A DNA stretch of 64,000 nucleotides from Calvatia gigantea (Eukaryota > Basidiomycota > Agaricomycetes > Agaricales > Lycoperdaceae): assembly GCA_025093985.1 (NCBI GenBank), contig JACAAK010000005.1:744001-808000 (forward strand), written 5' to 3'. Under the pieces are notes generated by a model that had not been told where the DNA came from, did not search any database, and worked only from the letters and a program-made list of their open reading frames with translations. Every line of letters begins with the position of its first letter. Within the stretch, counting starts at the first letter, position 1. Shown piece by piece: positions 58,167 through 64,000 of this stretch. The position numbers and the translations under genes are program-made.

Positions 58167-60989
58167 TCAGGTTGCTGTACCCCTCGAGCCCTCCAGAACC
58201 ACACACCTCGCGAAATACTGTGCCAAGAACAGCCGGATGGTCCCCAACTGGTTGATTACATCCATCTTGTTCACTTCCTCTGGCTTTTCCCCACCCTTAT
58301 CCTCTCTGGTCTCTTGCTGCTTTTGCCTCGTGGTCAGCAGTCGAGTGTAGAGCCCAAGGTAGTCTTCTTCTGCGCCATAGTTCACTCCAGTCATAATTTC
58401 GTCCAGTTTTTGGAGGAGTACGAGAGCTTCAGAGGTGTCGAAGAGAAGTTCTTTGTCTTTATACATGTAATCGGTCAAATGTTAGCAGGGGGAAAGACAC
58501 GTAGCGGGAAGCGTACCAAACCGAATCAGGGGAATTGCGTCATTTAGAATGACAGGTCCCCAAGCGCGGGGGACCAGCTCTTCTTTGATTATTGATACGA
58601 CGGTCTTGGCAGCAGTCGCGAAATCATTGCTCGCCAGCGACTCGTGGAATTGTGCATAACGAGAAACGAACATGAAGCGGTGATAGAAGACCCAATGGGA
58701 AGGACCTTTGGTATAGAGTTCTTGCATGGTACCCGAGATCGCAGAAGCTTGGCTGATGAACTGCTGTGTTCCTGCAGGAAGGATCAGAAGAGTTTTATTG
58801 GGTCGTGAACGTAGGGGTAACAAGGGGGGTTTACCCGAAGTGATGTATTCTTCGAGGACGTAGTCGACTACACGTCCAAGTCCGGCCCAGTCTTCTGCTG
58901 AGGCGCAGTACGCCACAGCCAAACCATAGTCCTTCCTCACAACGAACGCCTTCGCAGCGACCTATAAACACTGATCAGCGCAAGACAAATGGGGTAGGCA
59001 TTTCACTGACCCGGCAAATTGTCCTTCGAGTGGCCTCCCTCTTGTGCTCTGAACATGTCTCGTTCAACTCTTTAAGCACACCGACGACTGCTTCGGTATC
59101 TGTTTCCATCACCCCTGGCTCCTCAGCCTCGGCCTCGGTGCTTGTAACGGCGTTCGACTTGTCATAGAGTCGCAAGGGAACTCGCATGAGAACTTCATCT
59201 GCCTGTTGCTTGCCAAATTCATTGCATGAGTACATGTAGTCTGCAACGACTCGCCATAGGCCTGCATCTGAGCGGAGATAGGCGGCGTAGGAAAGGATGT
59301 AGTGATCTCTGAGGGAAAGGCCAGAACTGTCGAAAAAAGAATACAGTCAAAAGGGATATATCAGATGATACAAACGGGTTTACTCTTCATCGATCTCGTT
59401 ATTAATGAGTTGAAGAGGAACCATGATATCAGCCAAATGAGCTGATAACCATGGGTCGAGTTTCTGTGCGTGTTGTAGTGCCTCGTTCATATTTCCGGAC
59501 AGCAGTGCGATGTGCAACGAATCTTCTATATTTGTAGGGTCAGGTGGCATATCATCCAACACCTGCGCCACGACATCACTTTGAAGTTTATCTCAGTCAG
59601 TCGTGTCCACATCCACTCATTCCAACAACGGAATCGGGACTCACGGCAGATCCTGTCTCCTCATCCTACCATCCACAAACAATCCCCAAGCGACAACAAC
59701 CTCTTTCCAATCCCCAGCAAACTCTTCATCCACAATCCTTTTTACAATCTCAAACCTTCCTTCAAGTACACCTACAATATCGCTTAATTTTGTCCACCAA
59801 TCTTCCTCGCCTCCCTCTCCAACATCCGCCGTCCTTTCATGTTCGGGTACTTTATTCATCTCGATGCGGAGAGCTTTGACTTTATCCCTCCACCTACGCG
59901 CAGCATATGCGAATTCGCGTTCGGAGGAGTAGTTTTGAAGGCGGGGCTGGTTGGTGACCAGTGGTGTGAGGAGTTTCGTCATATCACCGAGTGCAAGGGA
60001 GGGGTGTTGGGAGAGAACGTCGAGGAAGAAAACGGCAGCCTTGGTTAAACCGCGCATTATACATCTGGGACGCGCGACCGCGTTACATCTATGAGCAATC
60101 ATTCTATCGCAGTAGAGTTGCAAACGTACTTGGTTAGGTACGACCAGAAAGCCTCATCCTCCCAAGGCGTTTCCAACTTACTCAAACGATCTCCCTCCTT
60201 CGTGGACGGCTCGATGAAATGCATATTGAGCCATTCTAATAGGTCATCGCCGATGGGCGCGTCTTCATATTCAGGTTCCGACAAATACAGAACCACGAAG
60301 AGTGAAAAGGTAGTGTAAAGGATCCTGTAATGCTCCGCTGGATATTGGAGTGGTTCAGGGCGGTTTATTGGTTGCTAAATATAACGAGCTTCGTGAAGTA
60401 CTAGGACGATGGAAGGGCGGGACGTACAGATGCGTGTACCCAACACTCCTTGATGAAGTTGGCGTAGTCAATCCCGAGTTTACGTAGCATAGTCAACGCT
60501 TCGGGCGTTTGTAGCCTAGAATCCATCCTTTAGCACCTCTTCATGCGATATACGAAATCTAGACTTCGCACCATCCTTCAGGTTGGCTCTTAGCACTCTT
60601 CAACAGGTTTCTTAAGGCAGCGAAGATAACTAGGGTATCTGTAACAAACTAAACCTCGTTAAAATCTTTGACTATTGCTCCAAAGGTTGCTCGTGCGCAC
60701 TAGTCGTCTCTCCATTGTAGGAGGTTTGTCCATCTTCGCGACATAGATGGGGTGTTCGGCCTTAACAGAATGTCTCCCAGCTTCAAAATTCTAAGAAGGT
60801 ATCAGTTCAACACTCATCCTAGTAGTTCTGGGCACTTGACTACATACCGTATTCCTCAAATATACCGCTATTGAATCATCCAAAGGCGAGATCGCCGACG
60901 ACAACGTCTGTCCCGATTCCACCAACTTCGTCAAATTTCCCGGCCTCCGCGAGGAAAGGAGCGAGATTGAGGTGCTGGGTGGCCGCCAT
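58167..60989 (-). CDS. NUP85: nucleoporin Nup85/Nup75-type, probable one-base frameshift near the start
   Basis: Minus strand, many exons, stop 58167. The ATG at 60989 gives MAATQHLNLAPFLAEAGKFDE, and after one extra base (near 60926) the frame continues LVESGQTLSSAISPLDDSIA and VYLRNT. Further exons: EALTMLRKLGIDYANFIKEC, YEDAPIGDDLLEWLNMHFIE, ETPWEDEAFWSYLTK, GLTKAAVFFLDVLSQHPS, VEEDW-type helices, DSLHIALLSGNMNEALQHAQ, LDPWLSAHLADIM, LRDHYILSYAAYLRSDAGLW, DYGLAVAYCASAEDWAGLGR, QELYTKGPSHWVFYHRFMFV and LLFDTSEALVLLQKLDEIM. This alpha-helical solenoid is a scaffold subunit of the Y (Nup84/Nup107-160) complex of the nuclear pore. The family call rests on helix pattern and conserved SGN, LSAHLADI and DWAGLGR-type segments. 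Confidence 0.8.
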
Positions 60990-61246
60990 GATGTTTCTAG
61001 GGCAGAGAGCCAGTAGTGTTCGAAGTTCAAGATGTTTCCAAACAAAATCTTAGCGAGGACTACTCAGGTTGAATCGATCCACGTGATCGTTTCAGCGTTT
61101 CATTGGTGGTGAAAGCCAGTATACAGCCAAATGATATTAGGACAGCGAAACCGACTTGAAAACAGCTCTATGTTACGTGAAGACAACAACATCCATTGCT
61201 TGCGATATATCTCAGATACATTGAGCAGATTTTTCCCAGACGACGT

Positions 61247-63017
61247 TTACGCATGGCCGTAAGCTTCCTGAACGGAGACGCCACTCTGTCCCTTTCTGGC
61301 CTTCGATTGAGCCCACCTGAAGTCATCGTGAACAACTAGAAATGATCAACGTTTATGTGGAAGACGCACTTCTTAATCCTGATAGACTCGATAGCAATGA
61401 ATCCAGAGGTATCGGTGGGCTCGAAACCACCTAGCTCGTCCATGGAAGATTGAGCGGCATCATAGAGACCCTAGTTTCATCAAAGTGAGAAATTGTACAA
61501 TACAATCAATTAGCAAAGGCCACACTCACCTCTTCACTTTCACGACCCTCAACAATGGTGTTACCCTTGTAGAGTTTCAGCTTGACGAGACCGTTGACAG
61601 TTCGTTGACTGGTGGGGATAGAGCTTGTGATGAACTCTCGTTCCGGAGAGAAGAAGTGGCCGTTGTACAGAATTCGGCTCAGAGCGATAGTCGTGAACTG
61701 ATCGCGGAGAGCACGGACATTACGGTCCAGGGTAAGACCCTCGAGGTCCATATGAGCGACACGCAAGATGGTAGCTCCGGGTGATTCGTAGCACCCACGG
61801 GACTTGACACCAATGAACCTGTTCTCGACGATATCAATACGGCCGATACCGTGCTTCCTGCCGAGGGTGTTCAATGCAACGAAGATGTCTACGGCATCAG
61901 TGTATTCCTTGTTATCTTGAGGAACGACGACCTTCACGGGAAGACCACCCTTGAACTCGATTGTAATGTATTCGGGTTCTGAAGGGGCTTTTTCGGGAGA
62001 GGTAGTCAACTTCCACATGTCGACGGGAGGGGTAGTGTTGGGGTCCTCGAGGATACCAGCCTCGTAGGAGATGTGGAACAAATTTTCATCAGTTGACCAC
62101 GGCTTGGCAGCGGTCTGTTGGACGGGGATGTTCTTCTCGGCAGCGTATTGGAGGAGAGCCTGTCGGCCAGCGAAGCGGTGGTAGAATTCTAGAGACCCAA
62201 CTCGTCAAGATAAATTCTACCGGAGGGTTCCGTGCTGCCATACCTGGAATGCGCCAGGGAGCAATAACTTTGATGTCGGGTTTCAGTCCGTAGAAAGCAA
62301 GCTCGAAGCGGACCTGGTCATTGCCCTTGCCGGTACAACCGTGGGCGACGTAGCTAAAAATAGCCGCATCAGAAGTTAATCAATATTTTGGGCGAGACGC
62401 GCGACAAAATTGGATAAGCGTTAACTCACTCGCAGCCTACTTTCTCGGCCACATCGATCATACCCCGGGCAATAACAGGACGAGCAAGGGATGTTCCAAG
62501 GAGGTAAACGTTCTGAAAATGGAAATTAGGGATGGTACGATAATGGAACAATAACAAAAAGCCATACCTCGTAGATACAGTTGGTTTGGACGGCGGGGTA
62601 GATCAGTTCATTGACGAACTCCCGCTTAAGATCCTGGGGAAATAGGCACGTTAAACTGGTTGTTGTGCGACGGATGGGTTGGTCATACCGACAGGTAGAA
62701 GCCCTTGGCTCCGACCTTCATGGCTTTCGTTTTAGCGGCTTCGAAGTCCTGAGGTGATCATGCGACGAGTTTAGGCGTAATCAGGATCATTCGGAAGGAA
62801 AACAGACCTCTTCCTGGCCGACGTCTGCCATGAAGGCGTAGACGTCATACCCCTGCTCGATCAACCATGCCAAAATACAGGAGGTATCTTCGAATAACGT
62901 TCAGCACGTATGCACACCGACAGGGACAACGCCACTCGCATAATGCGAAGTGAATTGGCAGCACTCACCGAGACCACCGGAGTAAGCCAAGAGGACACGG
63001 CCACGGTTCTCAGACAT
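61247..63017 (-). CDS. ARG1: argininosuccinate synthase
   Basis: Minus strand, start 63017, stop 61247, about ten exons. The N-terminus has the ATP pyrophosphatase P-loop AYSGGLDTSC, with [20 protein letters not shown], then [120 protein letters not shown] and a C-terminal [19 protein letters not shown]. The enzyme joins citrulline and aspartate in the arginine and urea-cycle pathway in the cytosol. All hallmark substrate-binding segments are seen. Its 5' end faces 63.1 kb; its 3' end is about 260 bp from the start of NUP85 on the same strand. Confidence 0.95.
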
Positions 63018-63735
63018 ATTTGATTGGTATCTATAAATTGAGGCAGAAAGGTGTAGCAATGAAGGGGGGGAGGAGTCAAGAGGTGAAGGTCAAGGAGACT
63101 TGGGCGCAAATTTATATCTACTTTCGTCCGAGTGCCCGCGCCAAGTCCCCTCCTCGGACGATAAGTATCGATGAGGACAAAGACACCTGATTAACGTCAC
63201 GTGCACATGACCTCCTTTACTGGCAGAGAAGCCCACATCCCATCTATTGATACCCTGGACCTGGCTAAGATGCTTCCTAGTACGCGTTGACACGTCTTAT
63301 TTGAACTCTATTCCCAGTTTCATCGGTATAATGACTTCCTACTTCTTTTACCGCGCCCAAGTTCCGACCCCGCCCCTACATGTTTCACTCAACAATGGGA
63401 TAGCATACCCCGGTGGCAACCTTGGATGTCCAACACACCTTGTACCTCTGGGCGAGCATACTAACGGTCTTGTGGTGGCTTCATGTACCCACCTGCGAGA
63501 GCTTTTACATAGGTTTAGTGCTGCGAGTAATTTACGCTTTAACTCCAGGCCGCGAATCTGAATTTAAAATCCACAAGGAGCTCCTACCTTACGCCATACG
63601 AGAGTACACAAGCCCGCGGACACCCGTTGCCCTCCCGCCAACAATAGTATGATTGTGCAATAGCCCGACGGCCGCGATGGTCACTGTGTGTTCGGCCGTC
63701 ATATCTTGATTATCTGACGGCCTCGTGCAAAACAC
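63018..63735. other. intergenic region
   Basis: Promoter side of the argininosuccinate synthase gene. Frames on the plus strand at 63247-63652 overlap in two frames with no recognisable domain and are not annotated as genes. Confidence 0.4.
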
Positions 63736-64000
63736 TCAAGGCGTTCTCAATGATTTCTTCCGTGGATTCCGGGAACGTTCTGTTGCTTGTTCAAGGCCGC
63801 TCTGGGAATTCAAACTCGCTTTGGTCAAAGAAAATGTGTGGCTCTGAGGGCTGGTCATGACCAGGAATGATAATCATACTTACCGAGAGCCCAGATGGAG
63901 AGCCTCGAATAAAGGGTTTCGCATCAGGTTACACAAAACGGCGCTGCAGTTATTCTTAAGTCGGAGTAATCAACGCTTTAATTACCGGGCGGTGTCCCAG
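63736..64000 (-). CDS. 3' end of an unknown gene, cut by the window edge
   Basis: Three exons (64000-63986, 63943-63884, 63850-63736) have matching phases and clean GT-AG borders. They encode WDTAR, AVLCNLMRNPLFEALHLGS and a serine-rich tail RPQSHTFSLTKASLNSQSGL...SLRTP ending at a stop. The 5' part lies outside the window, and no family can be named. Confidence 0.35.

Noticed and set aside
63247..63652. Two overlapping open frames on the plus strand
   Set aside because: They read different frames of the same DNA with no ATG-supported domain or conservation signal.

Overview
This window is nuclear DNA from a filamentous basidiomycete, most likely an agaricomycete. Reasons: intron-dense genes with introns of about 50-60 nt and GTRNGT/YAG borders, no operons, a divergent H3/H4 pair with introns, F-box and MYND proteins of the agaricomycete type, and a mushroom-type set of conserved genes. 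All gene models below were spliced by eye from reading-frame phase, splice sites and recognisable protein families; no search was run.

Layout. 1-12.7 kb: an F-box gene without a usable ATG, the mitochondrial Hsp70 escort protein Zim17, mitochondrial monothiol glutaredoxin Grx5, an HSD10-like short-chain dehydrogenase with a one-base frameshift, an alpha/beta hydrolase of the homoserine acetyltransferase family, an RTC4-domain gene and a second F-box gene. 12.7-20.3 kb: decayed DNA with a pyruvate-dehydrogenase-kinase remnant, a KAT14-like acetyltransferase, a DUF1771/Smr nuclease-like gene (frameshifted) and a small conserved gene. 23-28 kb: a large membrane protein and a disordered protein. 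30.7-36.5 kb: HP1 (chromo plus chromo shadow), the exon-junction protein Y14, a MYND-finger protein and exosome subunit RRP4. 38.7-47.6 kb: a sedolisin protease with tiny exons and the ER ubiquitin ligase Doa10. 47.7-50 kb: an inverted pair of tRNA-Ala genes and the divergent H4/H3 pair. 50.3-54.7 kb: a tail-anchored chorismate-lyase-like protein and a sirtuin with three microexons. 54.7-58.1 kb: gene-poor DNA with inverted repeats. 58-64 kb: nucleoporin Nup85, argininosuccinate synthase and the 3' end of an unknown gene.

Functionally the window is mostly housekeeping. There is a loose concentration of chromatin genes (H3, H4, HP1, sirtuin, KAT14-like) and of RNA-processing genes (Y14, RRP4, a Smr-domain protein), but no gene cluster with one obvious shared pathway. 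I found no new defence, toxin or mobile system. The most unusual features are the 7-12 nt exons in the sirtuin and sedolisin genes, a probable GC-AG intron, a two-residue extension of the histone H3 tail beside K23, and single-base insertions that break otherwise well-conserved genes, which may be draft-sequence errors.
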